In this document: positions 19,325-27,366 of the stretch, piece by piece
Position numbering within the stretch: position 1 is the stretch's first letter
How the letters are laid out: each line of letters starts with the position of its first letter
Origin: Deltaproteobacteria bacterium
Lineage (GTDB): Bacteria; UBA10199; JACPAL01
Reading direction: 5' to 3'
Length of the DNA stretch: 49,849 nt
Assembly (NCBI GenBank): GCA_016180855.1
Contig: JACPAL010000017.1
Coordinates: forward strand, 1-49,849
The notes under the pieces: model-generated
What the model was told of the DNA's origin: nothing
What the model saw: the letters and a program-made list of their open reading frames with translations, nothing else
Database searches by the model: none
Position numbers and translations under genes: made by a program

Positions 19325-19528
19325 TTATCCCCCTCCCACGGCCTTCACGACCTCAATCCGATCCCCCTCCTTGATTTTGAAGAGGGGAAACTCGGAGCGG
19401 GGGACAATCTCCCGATTGACAGCGATCGCCATAGCGGAAAGAGGGATTCGTAGCCTCTCCAGAATTTCACTCAAGGTGATTGGAGCCTCGAACTTTTGAA
19501 TCTCTCCATTGAGATAGATGTCAATCAT
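19325..19528 (-). CDS. thiS: Sulfur carrier protein ThiS
   Basis: 67 residues with the ubiquitin-like fold signature: MIDIYLNGE at the start, [12 protein letters not shown] in the middle and [14 protein letters not shown] at the end. The C-terminal Gly-Gly is adenylated and converted to thiocarboxylate to supply sulfur to ThiG. First gene after the TPP riboswitch; its ribosome site AGGGAG lies inside the conserved 3' end of the riboswitch aptamer. Confidence 0.95.
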   Translation of the reverse strand: MIDIYLNGEIQKFEAPITLSEILERLRIPLSAMAIAVNREIVPRSEFPLFKIKEGDRIEVVKAVGGG

Positions 19529-19533
19529 TGGAT

Positions 19534-19612
19534 CTCCCTACGCCGGCATTACCCGGATCAGGTTAAAGGGTCTCATCTCAGCCCTCTGGCACAAGTTGAA
19601 GGGCACCCCTGA
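19534..19612 (-). promoter_or_regulatory. TPP riboswitch (THI element)
   Basis: On the minus strand the conserved THI-box blocks occur in order: GGGGTGCCC, then GGGCTGAGATGA, ACCCTTTAACCTGATC and CGGGTAATGCCGGCGTAGGGA in one aptamer of about 80 nt. The final AGGGAG of the aptamer doubles as the thiS ribosome site, 6 nt before the ATG. Thiamine pyrophosphate binding would therefore directly hide the site, i.e. translational control of thiS. No separate terminator hairpin with a T-tract is seen. The driving promoter must lie in the 39-bp gap upstream or inside the MBL-fold gene. Confidence 0.95.
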
Positions 19613-19651
19613 TAGTTCCGGTTCGTATCAACCTGGCTTGAGGATGTCAAA

Positions 19652-20446
19652 TTATGAGCGAATTTGTTTGGACTCTACGAGTCGGAGTGCTTCGGAGGAT
19701 GCCCAGGCCTCCCCCGGGTTTAGAATCTGAATCTGCACTTGAAGCCGTTTTTCGCTCGCAATCTTCTTGAGCCACTCAATTGGCTCTTCCATCGGTTCGG
19801 TTGAAAGTTTGAACGCCCCCCAATGGATCGGGATCATCTGCTTCGCCTGAATCTCCTCAAAAACACGAACGGCCTCCTCGGGATTCATGTGGCGCCCCTT
19901 CATGAGCCATCGGGGTTTATAAGCGGCGATCGGAAGCAGTGCCAGGTCGATTTTTTCATCCGGGAAGAACGATCCAAAGTCGGATCGATAGGCGGTGTCA
20001 CCGGGGAAGAAGGCCGTCTCTTCATTCATCTTGATCAGGTAGCCGTTGCAACGGGTGTATCGAAATGGAAGAAGCCTGAAACCGTAATGCCTCACAGGAA
20101 ACGCCTTGATGAGGAGTCCCTTCTTGATCTCCGTCGATCTCCCTGTTTCAAGTTCAATAAGGGGATTTCTTAGGAATTTACCGACCAGTTTCGCCAGCCC
20201 CGGGGGGAGAACAATCGGTACGGAGGAGGGGATATATTTGAACGAAGGGATATCCAGATGGTCATAATGGGCATGGGAAATAAGGATGGCATCAAGGGGA
20301 GGGAGGTTTGAGGGGTCAATACCAACGGGGGTATGGCGCCTTAAAAAGAAGATCTTCTCGCTGAAGAGGGGGTCTGTCATGACCTTCACCTCTTCATTTT
20401 CGAGCAGGACGGAGGCGTGTCCAAGGTAAGTCGCCTTCAGTGGCAT
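19652..20446 (-). CDS. MBL-fold metallohydrolase (UlaG/NAPE-PLD-like)
   Basis: 264 residues. Metal motif SHAHYDHLD (His58, His60, Asp62, His63), with later ligands in VRHYGFR, FFPGDTAY and PIHWGAF. The overall pattern (LGHASVLLE, MTDPLFSE, HMNPEEAVRVF) matches the UlaG-like/NAPE-PLD-like metallo-beta-lactamase group that hydrolyses phosphodiesters or lactones. No signal peptide, so cytoplasmic. It lies upstream of and codirectional with the thi riboswitch, but shares no obvious pathway with it. Confidence 0.85.
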   Translation of the reverse strand: MPLKATYLGHASVLLENEEVKVMTDPLFSEKIFFLRRHTPVGIDPSNLPPLDAILISHAHYDHLDIPSFKYIPSSVPIVLPPGLAKLVGKFLRNPLIELETGRSTEIKKGLLIKAFPVRHYGFRLLPFRYTRCNGYLIKMNEETAFFPGDTAYRSDFGSFFPDEKIDLALLPIAAYKPRWLMKGRHMNPEEAVRVFEEIQAKQMIPIHWGAFKLSTEPMEEPIEWLKKIASEKRLQVQIQILNPGEAWASSEALRLVESKQIRS

Positions 20447-20478
20447 AGGAGGAGAGTTCTAGTATTTTAACGACCCCG

Positions 20479-20508
20479 TTGCAAATTTAATTCAAATAGG
20501 GATATAAC
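20479..20508 (+). promoter_or_regulatory. Candidate sigma-70 promoter for alr
   Basis: TTGCAA (20479-20484) and TATAAC (20503-20508) are 18 bases apart and match the -35 and -10 consensus at 4 and 5 of 6 positions. The predicted transcription start is about 8 nt before the alr ATG, and no ribosome site is visible there, so a very short leader is implied. Confidence 0.45.
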
Positions 20509-20522
20509 GCCCCCGCTTTACT

Positions 20523-21644
20523 ATGAGGGATACACCGACATCGATTGAGATTGATCTTGGGGCCGTCCGCCATAATTTTCAGGTCTTGAAGAAACTGATT
20601 CCTCCGACAACAAAGACGGTGACGGTCGTCAAATCGAATGCCTATGGGCATGGCGCAGTACCAACCGCACGGATCCTGCAGTCTCAGGGGGCAGATATTT
20701 TCGGAGTTGGTACGATTGATGAGGGAATTCAGCTTCGTGAGGCAGGGATCAAGCGACCGATTCTGATTCTCCTGGGATTGGTCGAGGGGAGAGGGGCGGA
20801 GCTGCTTCGATATCAATTGACCCCCGTTCTCTATGATTTAAACACGGCACGGGATCTGCAGAGCTATCTGAAGGGGCGTGGAGAGAAATTGGATCTTCAT
20901 GTCAAGATCGATACGGGGATGACGCGCCTCGGTGTAACAGTCGAGGAGACCCCTCGCTTCTTTGAAGAATTGAGCAAAATGGACTGTCTGAACCCGATTG
21001 GTCTTATCACACACCTTTCGGATGCTGATAAGACTGATTTTGCTGGCAAGCAGATCGTTGCCTTTGAAAAGGCCCGCGTTGAGTTTCAAAAGAGATATCC
21101 AGCCGCTTTGTGCCATGTGGCGAATAGTCTGGCAACGGTTGACAAGCGGTACGGGGACTATGGTGCCGTCCGACTGGGTGTGGTTCTTTATGGGGCCTAC
21201 CCGATCCCTCGACAAAAAAAGATTGTCTCATTGCAACCGGTTATGAAGTGGAAGAGTCGGATCATCTCGATCAAGAAGGTTCCCAAGGGGACCTTTGTCA
21301 GTTATGGGAGGACCTTCCTGACCAAGAAGCCTTCCCGGATCGGTTGTGTCCCGGTCGGTTATGCGGATGGATATCCGCGGCTTCTTTCCAATAAGGCCTC
21401 TGTCCTGGTGAGAGGACAACGAGTCCCGGTTGCAGGAACGGTCTGCATGGATATGTTTATGATCGATCTCACGACTCTCCCATCGGCTCAGGTGGGAGAC
21501 GAGGTGGTCCTGCTGGGGCCTCAAGGCAAGGGACTGATCACAGCCGAAGAGGTGGGGGCCTGGGCCAACACCATATCCTATGAAATCTTTTGCAAAGTGG
21601 CTGAACGACTTCCGCGCCACTACATCGATCCCGACCGCCGTTGA
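20523..21644 (+). CDS. alr: Alanine racemase
   Basis: 373 residues. PLP-dependent racemase that makes D-alanine for peptidoglycan in the cytoplasm. Lys37 in VVKSNAYGHG forms the PLP aldimine; Tyr261 in SYGRTF is the second catalytic base; IDTGMTRLGV, VCMDMFMIDL and EEVGAWANTISYEI are family motifs. No ribosome site precedes the ATG. The last 65 bp overlap the in-frame-extended start of the mlaE gene, so the two are probably cotranscribed. Confidence 0.95.
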   Translation: MRDTPTSIEIDLGAVRHNFQVLKKLIPPTTKTVTVVKSNAYGHGAVPTARILQSQGADIFGVGTIDEGIQLREAGIKRPILILLGLVEGRGAELLRYQLTPVLYDLNTARDLQSYLKGRGEKLDLHVKIDTGMTRLGVTVEETPRFFEELSKMDCLNPIGLITHLSDADKTDFAGKQIVAFEKARVEFQKRYPAALCHVANSLATVDKRYGDYGAVRLGVVLYGAYPIPRQKKIVSLQPVMKWKSRIISIKKVPKGTFVSYGRTFLTKKPSRIGCVPVGYADGYPRLLSNKASVLVRGQRVPVAGTVCMDMFMIDLTTLPSAQVGDEVVLLGPQGKGLITAEEVGAWANTISYEIFCKVAERLPRHYIDPDRR

Positions 21645-22416
21645 GCGACTGGGACGATCTGTTTTGGTTGGAACCGCGGAATTGGGGGAGTTTCTTCTCT
21701 TTGCCCGCTCCTTTTTCAGCTGGCTTTTGAGGCCTCCTTTCAGAAGGCCTCTTTTCTTCAGGCAGTTTGAAAATCTGGGTATCCGGTCACTCCCGATCAT
21801 TCTGCTCACAGCGACCTTCACCGGAATGGTCTTTGCGCTGGAGGTCGGATTCGGTTTTCAACTTTTTCATGCGGAATCACTTGTGGGGGCGACAGTTGGC
21901 CTCGCCCTCTCACGTGAGATTGCCCCTGTCTTTACGGCCCTTATGGTGGTTGCGCGCGTCGGTTCTTCGATGGCGGCGGAGATCGGCACGATGCAGGTGA
22001 CTGAACAGGTCGAGGCGATGTCATCGATGGCAGTCAGTCCCGTTCAGTATCTTGTCGTACCGCGGGTTGTTGCCGGGACTTTAATGGTCCCCTGTTTGGC
22101 CGCTCTTTACTGTTTTGTGGGGGTTTTGGGTGCCTATGTTGTGGCGGTGGGGCTCATGGATATTTCGCACATCGCCTTTATCAGAAGGCTCACCTATTAC
22201 GTCGATGCCGACGACTTTGTCTCCGGCCTGCTCAAGGCGGCGGTTTTTGGATTCGTTCTGACCCTGATCAGCTGTTTTAAAGGATATCGGACGACGGGGG
22301 GCGCCGAGGGGGTGGGGCGCGCGACAACACAGGCGGTCGTGGTCTCCTCTGTCACAATTCTGATCCTCGACTATTTTCTGACCTCCTTCATTATTGAGCT
22401 CTTTCCGGAATTCTAA
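21580..22416 (+). CDS. mlaE: MlaE-type ABC transporter permease
   Basis: 278 residues. Inner-membrane permease of the Mla/MCE lipid-transport system. The N-terminal amphipathic region (FFRQFENLGIRSLPI) precedes about five helices, and VVARVGSSMAAEIGTMQVTEQVEAM is the coupling segment typical of MlaE. The ATG at 21580 overlaps alr by 65 bp; a later TTG at 21664 (SVLVG) is an alternative that would avoid the overlap. The stop overlaps the mlaF start (TAATG). Confidence 0.93.
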   Translation: MKSFAKWLNDFRATTSIPTAVERLGRSVLVGTAELGEFLLFARSFFSWLLRPPFRRPLFFRQFENLGIRSLPIILLTATFTGMVFALEVGFGFQLFHAESLVGATVGLALSREIAPVFTALMVVARVGSSMAAEIGTMQVTEQVEAMSSMAVSPVQYLVVPRVVAGTLMVPCLAALYCFVGVLGAYVVAVGLMDISHIAFIRRLTYYVDADDFVSGLLKAAVFGFVLTLISCFKGYRTTGGAEGVGRATTQAVVVSSVTILILDYFLTSFIIELFPEF

Positions 22417-23144
22417 TGATACAGATCTCTTCCCTTTATAAATCTTTTCACGGCCAACCAGTTTTAAACGGAGTGACCCTTGAGGTGCCTCAGGGGGGGA
22501 TTACCGTTATTCTGGGGGCCTCGGGGCAGGGGAAAACCGTCCTCCTGAAGCATATCATCGGTCACCATCGGCCCGATCGCGGAAAGGTTTTGGTCGATGG
22601 GGTTGATATCAATCTTCTGAACGAGAGGGAGAAGAACGAATTTCGGAAAAGATTCGGGATGCTTTATCAAGGGGCTGCCTTATTTGACTCCATGACGGTT
22701 GGGGAGAACGTTGCCTTTCCACTCCGGGAGCATACAAAACTCTCCGAGCGCGAAATTACTCTCAAGGTTGGCGGTTTTCTGGAGATGGTCGGTTTGAACG
22801 GTATCGAGGCCAAAATGCCTTCAGAACTTTCCGGCGGGATGAGAAAAAGAGTTGGACTCGCACGGGCCATTGCGTTACAACCAAAAATTATTCTTTATGA
22901 TGAGCCAACGACAGGGCTGGATCCGATTACAACCACGCAGATTAACCGTCTTGTTCTGGAGATGCAGAAGAAATTGAGAATTACGTCGGTTATTATCAGC
23001 CACGATATTGAGTCAACCTTTGCCGTTGCCGATCAGGTGGCAATGCTTCATGAGGGGAAAATTATTGAAGTGGCCCCCCCGGAACTCTTTCGCTCCTCTC
23101 GGCACCCGTTTGTGAAACAATTTTTGGCCAAAGAACCGGTATGA
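22416..23144 (+). CDS. mlaF: MlaF-type ABC transporter ATPase
   Basis: 242 residues. Walker A GASGQGKT, Q-loop LYQGAALFDSMTV, signature LSGGMRKRVGLARAIA, Walker B ILYDEPTTGLDP and switch His in ISHDIES are all intact. The Lys in the signature (MRKRV) is the MCE-transporter form. Powers phospholipid movement between inner and outer membranes with MlaE and MlaD. It overlaps both neighbours by 1 and 4 bases. Confidence 0.95.
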   Translation: MIQISSLYKSFHGQPVLNGVTLEVPQGGITVILGASGQGKTVLLKHIIGHHRPDRGKVLVDGVDINLLNEREKNEFRKRFGMLYQGAALFDSMTVGENVAFPLREHTKLSEREITLKVGGFLEMVGLNGIEAKMPSELSGGMRKRVGLARAIALQPKIILYDEPTTGLDPITTTQINRLVLEMQKKLRITSVIISHDIESTFAVADQVAMLHEGKIIEVAPPELFRSSRHPFVKQFLAKEPV

Positions 23145-24412
23145 GAATCAGCTCTGAAATGAAAGTGGGACTGTTTGCCGTCGTGGTGATTCTTGTGGTC
23201 GCCTACATCACGGTCCGTATCAGCGATCGTGAGGCGGTTCAGGGGGAGGGGTATGAGGTCAAGGTTGTTATCGATTCCGCCGAGGGGCTCATCCGTAAAA
23301 CGCCGGTTGAGGTGGCCGGGATCCAGGTTGGCTATATCAGCCGCCTCGAGCTGGTCGAGGGTCGGAGGGCGATGGCAGTGCTTCGGATCGACAATCGGGT
23401 CAGAATGGCCAAGGATGCCGTCGTTGCCGTTCGGACAAAAGGTTTTCTGGGAGAGACCTATATCGATTTGATCCCCGGTAATCTCGAAAAGGGAGAATTG
23501 GGGCCCGGCGATGAGATCACCACCACAAATCCTTTTGTGGATCTCGGCAAGGTGGCCGGCGGGGCTCAGGAGTTTGTTGATCGTTTAAATAAACTTTCCC
23601 AAAAAAATGAAGAAAACATCAACCGTATTCTTGAGGGACTCGCCCAGTTCTCTGAGGATATCAGCGGTATCCTTTCGGAGGAGAAGGAGAGCCTGTCGGA
23701 GACCTTTCAAAGAGTTTCCAGTATCTCCCGGAAGATCGACGAGGGGCGTGGTACGGTGGGACGTCTCGTGAACGACGAGGAGATTGCTGACAATATCAAT
23801 CAGGCGGCCCGGGGCGTTTCCGAGACGATTGGCGGGATCAATCGCTTCCAGTTCCAGTTTGATTACCATCTTGAGTACCTGGGGAGGACGACCGATTTCA
23901 AAAACTATGTCGGGCTAAATCTGCGCCCGCGACCCGACAAGTATTTCAGGCTGGAATTTGTCGTTGATCCAAGCCCATCACCCAATCAGACGGTTACAAC
24001 AACCGAAACGACAACAGGAGGAGTCACGACGGAGACAATCAGTGATGAACGGGTCGTTGCGATGGACGACTTCCGGATCTCTGCCCAACTGGCCAAGTCT
24101 TTTTATGACTTCACCATTCGTGGAGGGATGATTGAGTCCCGGGGTGGTATCGGCCTGGACTGGCAGAGAGGTCCCCTTCAGATGCAGTTTTCTGCCTTTG
24201 ATTTCCGGACGAATTTGAATCAACGCCCCCATCTCAAGGGGATGGCGAATCTGTACATGACCCGCAATCTGTTTCTCGTGGGCGGTCTTGACGATTTCAT
24301 CTCCCGTCAAGAGAGGCCTGACTGGTTTGTTGGGGCCGGTTTCAGCCTGATCGACGAGGATATCAAGTCGCTCTTTACGGCCGTCTCACTCGGCGCAACA
24401 CGAGGGAAATAG
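23141..24412 (+). CDS. mlaD: MlaD-type MCE-domain lipid transport protein, long C-terminus
   Basis: 423 residues. One N-terminal transmembrane helix (VGLFAVVVILVVAYITV), one MCE domain (YEVKVVIDSAEGLIRKTPV through TKGFLGETYIDL), then a helical region (residues 150-230) with ISGILSEEKESLSETFQRV, and a C-terminal part of about 200 residues rich in alternating polar/aromatic strands (QFQFDYHLEYLG, FRLEFVVDP, FRTNLNQRP, LFLVGGL), which resembles a beta-barrel or beta-sheet module that could contact the outer membrane. This is longer than E. coli MlaD (about 180). It overlaps the mlaF stop by 4 bp. Confidence 0.9.
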   Translation: MRISSEMKVGLFAVVVILVVAYITVRISDREAVQGEGYEVKVVIDSAEGLIRKTPVEVAGIQVGYISRLELVEGRRAMAVLRIDNRVRMAKDAVVAVRTKGFLGETYIDLIPGNLEKGELGPGDEITTTNPFVDLGKVAGGAQEFVDRLNKLSQKNEENINRILEGLAQFSEDISGILSEEKESLSETFQRVSSISRKIDEGRGTVGRLVNDEEIADNINQAARGVSETIGGINRFQFQFDYHLEYLGRTTDFKNYVGLNLRPRPDKYFRLEFVVDPSPSPNQTVTTTETTTGGVTTETISDERVVAMDDFRISAQLAKSFYDFTIRGGMIESRGGIGLDWQRGPLQMQFSAFDFRTNLNQRPHLKGMANLYMTRNLFLVGGLDDFISRQERPDWFVGAGFSLIDEDIKSLFTAVSLGATRGK

Positions 24413-24517
24413 CCCTAATCAGCAAAAACTCTAGTGATGACTATAGCCTGCCTTTCTGGTGACTCAGTGCCATATCTTTTTGATAATTCAAAAAAACGCA
24501 TAATTTTTATCAAATTA

Positions 24518-24530
24518 TATCAATAAGTTG
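24518..24530 (+). promoter_or_regulatory. IHF-consensus site upstream of the 24.6-kb operon
   Basis: TATCAATAAGTTG fits WATCAANNNNTTR at every position. It is centred about 30 bp upstream of the -24 element of the sigma-54 site at 24554, the usual place for IHF to bend DNA so that a distant activator can touch sigma-54 polymerase. The surrounding 24480-24545 segment is very AT-rich. The rest of the gap after mlaD (24413-24480) shows no other clear element. Confidence 0.55.
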
Positions 24531-24553
24531 AATAAAAAATATTTTTTGGTGAA

Positions 24554-24569
24554 TGGCACATTCTTTGCG
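24554..24569 (+). promoter_or_regulatory. Candidate sigma-54 promoter for the 24.6-30.8 kb operon
   Basis: TGGCACATTCTTTGCG matches TGGCACG-N4-TTGCW at 10 of 12 fixed positions, including TGGCAC and TTGC in full, with GG (24555-24556) and GC (24567-24568) exactly 10 bases apart. The predicted start is near 24580, 12 nt before the ATG at 24592, with GGGAAG (24583-24588) as ribosome site. Confidence 0.65.
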
Positions 24570-24591
24570 TTAACCCCCTCTTGGGAAGTCT

Positions 24592-27366
24592 ATGTCCGGA
24601 AGTTTACAACGGCTCTTTTTATCGTTGGTTCTTCTGCCTGTCTCACTTGTGGCAGGGGAATATGGGGCGAATAGAAATCAGCAGCAGTTTAATCAACTCA
24701 GTGAGGCCGGCCGGACCTTGGCGAACGGTAATTTTACATTGCTGGGGTACAACAGGATCCAAAAACCGCAGTTTTCTCTTGAAGAGGTAAGCGCGGGGGA
24801 TCTCATTTACAATGGAGGCGTTGGGACCGGCTCAGGTAATTCCTATTTTTGCAGCGGAGAGGATGAGGCGAACGAATATCGGCGTCTCCATCCGGATCTG
24901 GAGATCAATTCACAGTGGAATCCAAATAGCGGGTTTGAAGATTATGGGCAGTACAAGATTCTCCGTTTGGTCGACCACTGTCGAACCGGTTCTGGTTGCG
25001 GTGATCTGATTCCTGATGGGAAGACGTTTCTCGTCGGCATTCCGCTCCATGCCACCAATTGTCATCCGCTCGGTCGGCAATTTGTCAGGGATGGGACGGG
25101 TTGGGGCTCTTCGACAAATCTTCGTCAGAGATCAGACGATGCCTGGCAGGGGAGAAATTATATCGATGATGGCCATTTCTTCACCTATGGGCGCTATTTG
25201 ATCAATCAGTTGTCGGAAAATCTATCGGGGGCGGCGCTTCGGACGGAGGCGTATGATGAGCTGAGTGTCTCGATCACGAGTGGGGACGTTTATAGTTTAG
25301 GTGGAATCAGCCCCAATTATCTCGACCTTCCCTACAGCTCCGCCCATCTCCAATGGGGTTTTACCTGCTCACAGGCGTTTCGGGCCGGTGGTTATCGAAA
25401 GAGTCTTTCTCTCTTTCCAAGGGGGAACTCTTTAACGAGCAAGACTGTTACCGTACGACAGGCAGAGGCGGAACGTGGGCTACATTATCGGACACTCCTT
25501 GAATATGCAACGAACCGGCTCGGTCACAAAATCAATCATGGGGAATACGGTGTTGTCAGGTCACGCATCGAGGGGGATCTCAAGCAGGGGCTCAGTACGG
25601 AAGAGCGTGAAATGCGTGAGATCGTCGTTAATATCTGGAGGATTTTAGACGAGATCATTGGCGATGTCGAATGGGAACCATGCACCGGTGATTTCTGTTG
25701 GATCCGGGCAATTGCGGAATCCCTGTACGGCCCAAAAATCAGGATAAAACGATGCGCCGTGGCACGCGGTTCAATTGTCGATTATCAACATGACGAGGCC
25801 CGAATCTGTATCAAGTCGGAGGTCTTCAACGACTGTCAGAGCAAACGGACGAACAACTCACATCCATTTTATAATACGGGTGGTGTTACCCAAGGCTCCT
25901 CTTGCACTCCCTCGTATGGTGAAAAGGTCGATGGCGGACTTTACATCCGTAACTGGGAGGTCGATCGCGGTTATCAACTCCGGGATGTTGGATCCCACAT
26001 GGGGGCGATTCGTGGTCTAAGCGGCTATCTCCCGGCGGATGGGTACAGCCCGGTGATCGTCTCCCTTATTGCGCATCAGCTGGTCCACGCCTATTTTCAA
26101 AGAGAACTTGATCGGAACCGGATGAATGGATGGCCCAACAGCCCTGAATCGCTTTGGGAGGAGGAGTTGGCTGTCATGGCCCAAGCGATCGTCTTCGACC
26201 TCCTTCGTCAGATGGATTACGTCGATTCAACCTTTAAGATGAAGAAAGAGGAGTTTACGCGCTCTATCCAAAGAGAGACACCAGGCGATACAAGTACTGG
26301 CGTCGTTGATACGACAAGTGGTGTCCGCTACTTCTATCCGGATGAATGTCGAGGCTACGGTGGCATCTTTCTGGGTCCTTTCTGTGCCAACATGCGGAAC
26401 ATCCACGCGACGCTTGCGAATCAGGATAATCCTGAATTAGGTCGTATGATGGCGCTTTTCCATTCTCTTGCGCCGATCTTCGATCTTCCAAACAAAATGA
26501 CCTTCAATGGTGTTGAGATCGATGTTCGAGAGTCTCGTCCCTCTGATTCTACAACCTCGGCCAGTGCAGAACATCCCAGATGGGTGACGGCAAGTGCCGA
26601 CTTGGCTGTTAGTCTCGAAACGAATCCAGTAAGGGTCGATAGGGGCGGGACACTGATGAGTACTGTCCATGTGCGGAATGTCGGACCCGATCGTGTCGAA
26701 CAGGCCTCTCTCAGTATCACCTTGCCTGCGGCCCTTTCGTACGTCTCTTCCGCTGTTGTGCAGACCGGTGGAGGCGAGTGCAGCCATTTTCCCGCAGTCA
26801 ATCGACTTTTTTGTGATTTGGGGAGTGTTGAGGGGGCACAGATTGTTGATGTCAATTTTACTATCATAGGGAGTGAAGAAGGCTCCTATGCGGCGATCAT
26901 TGAAGTAGACGGCAGCATTGCCGATTTGGATACCTCCAACAATGAGCAGGAACTCCAGATTGTCGTTGGGCCTCCTCTGGCCGATTTACAAGTCAATATG
27001 GATTCGGATCCGTTGCCCACTTACGCTGTCGGTAATCCCGTTTTGTATGTTGTCGTTGTTGAAAATTTGGGGCCTGAGGCGGCTCTGAATGTGTCACTTG
27101 TTTTTGATGACATCTCCAATCTCCTCACATTTAATTCTGTTAACATGATTCCATCATCGGCAGGGGATTGTTACTATGAGGAAGGTTCCGGGGTAATTTT
27201 TTGCGGTTTTCTTGGAAGCGTTGCCCCGGGTGCCTCCTTCACTATTTCTATTGAGATGACACCGCTCGGCAGCGGGACCCACATCACCAAATCGGTTGTG
27301 AGTAGCGATTCGAATGACCTGATCGATGGCAATAATCAATCAACCAACGTCATTGAGGTGCCGTGA
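24592..27366 (+). CDS. Large exported protein with HQxxH motif and two C-terminal DUF11-like domains
   Basis: 924 residues. Signal peptide MSGSLQRLFLSLVLLPVSLVAG. The long middle part is of unknown family and contains Cys pairs. H495QLVH499 (IAHQLVHAYFQ), followed by a Glu-rich helix (LWEEELAVMAQAIVF), looks like a gluzincin-type zinc site, but the catalytic Glu of HExxH is Gln, so hydrolysis is doubtful. The C-terminal 230 residues are two immunoglobulin-like DUF11/CARDB-type repeats (ADLAVSLETNPVRVDRGG... and ADLQVNMDSDPLPTYAVG...). The stop overlaps the next gene (TGATG). First gene of a three-gene exported-protein operon behind a sigma-54-like promoter. Confidence 0.8.
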   Translation: MSGSLQRLFLSLVLLPVSLVAGEYGANRNQQQFNQLSEAGRTLANGNFTLLGYNRIQKPQFSLEEVSAGDLIYNGGVGTGSGNSYFCSGEDEANEYRRLHPDLEINSQWNPNSGFEDYGQYKILRLVDHCRTGSGCGDLIPDGKTFLVGIPLHATNCHPLGRQFVRDGTGWGSSTNLRQRSDDAWQGRNYIDDGHFFTYGRYLINQLSENLSGAALRTEAYDELSVSITSGDVYSLGGISPNYLDLPYSSAHLQWGFTCSQAFRAGGYRKSLSLFPRGNSLTSKTVTVRQAEAERGLHYRTLLEYATNRLGHKINHGEYGVVRSRIEGDLKQGLSTEEREMREIVVNIWRILDEIIGDVEWEPCTGDFCWIRAIAESLYGPKIRIKRCAVARGSIVDYQHDEARICIKSEVFNDCQSKRTNNSHPFYNTGGVTQGSSCTPSYGEKVDGGLYIRNWEVDRGYQLRDVGSHMGAIRGLSGYLPADGYSPVIVSLIAHQLVHAYFQRELDRNRMNGWPNSPESLWEEELAVMAQAIVFDLLRQMDYVDSTFKMKKEEFTRSIQRETPGDTSTGVVDTTSGVRYFYPDECRGYGGIFLGPFCANMRNIHATLANQDNPELGRMMALFHSLAPIFDLPNKMTFNGVEIDVRESRPSDSTTSASAEHPRWVTASADLAVSLETNPVRVDRGGTLMSTVHVRNVGPDRVEQASLSITLPAALSYVSSAVVQTGGGECSHFPAVNRLFCDLGSVEGAQIVDVNFTIIGSEEGSYAAIIEVDGSIADLDTSNNEQELQIVVGPPLADLQVNMDSDPLPTYAVGNPVLYVVVVENLGPEAALNVSLVFDDISNLLTFNSVNMIPSSAGDCYYEEGSGVIFCGFLGSVAPGASFTISIEMTPLGSGTHITKSVVSSDSNDLIDGNNQSTNVIEVP

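Noticed and set aside
21228-21821. 197-residue open frame antisense to the alr-mlaE junction
   Set aside because: Shadow of two recognisable genes, with no ribosome site or recognised motif.
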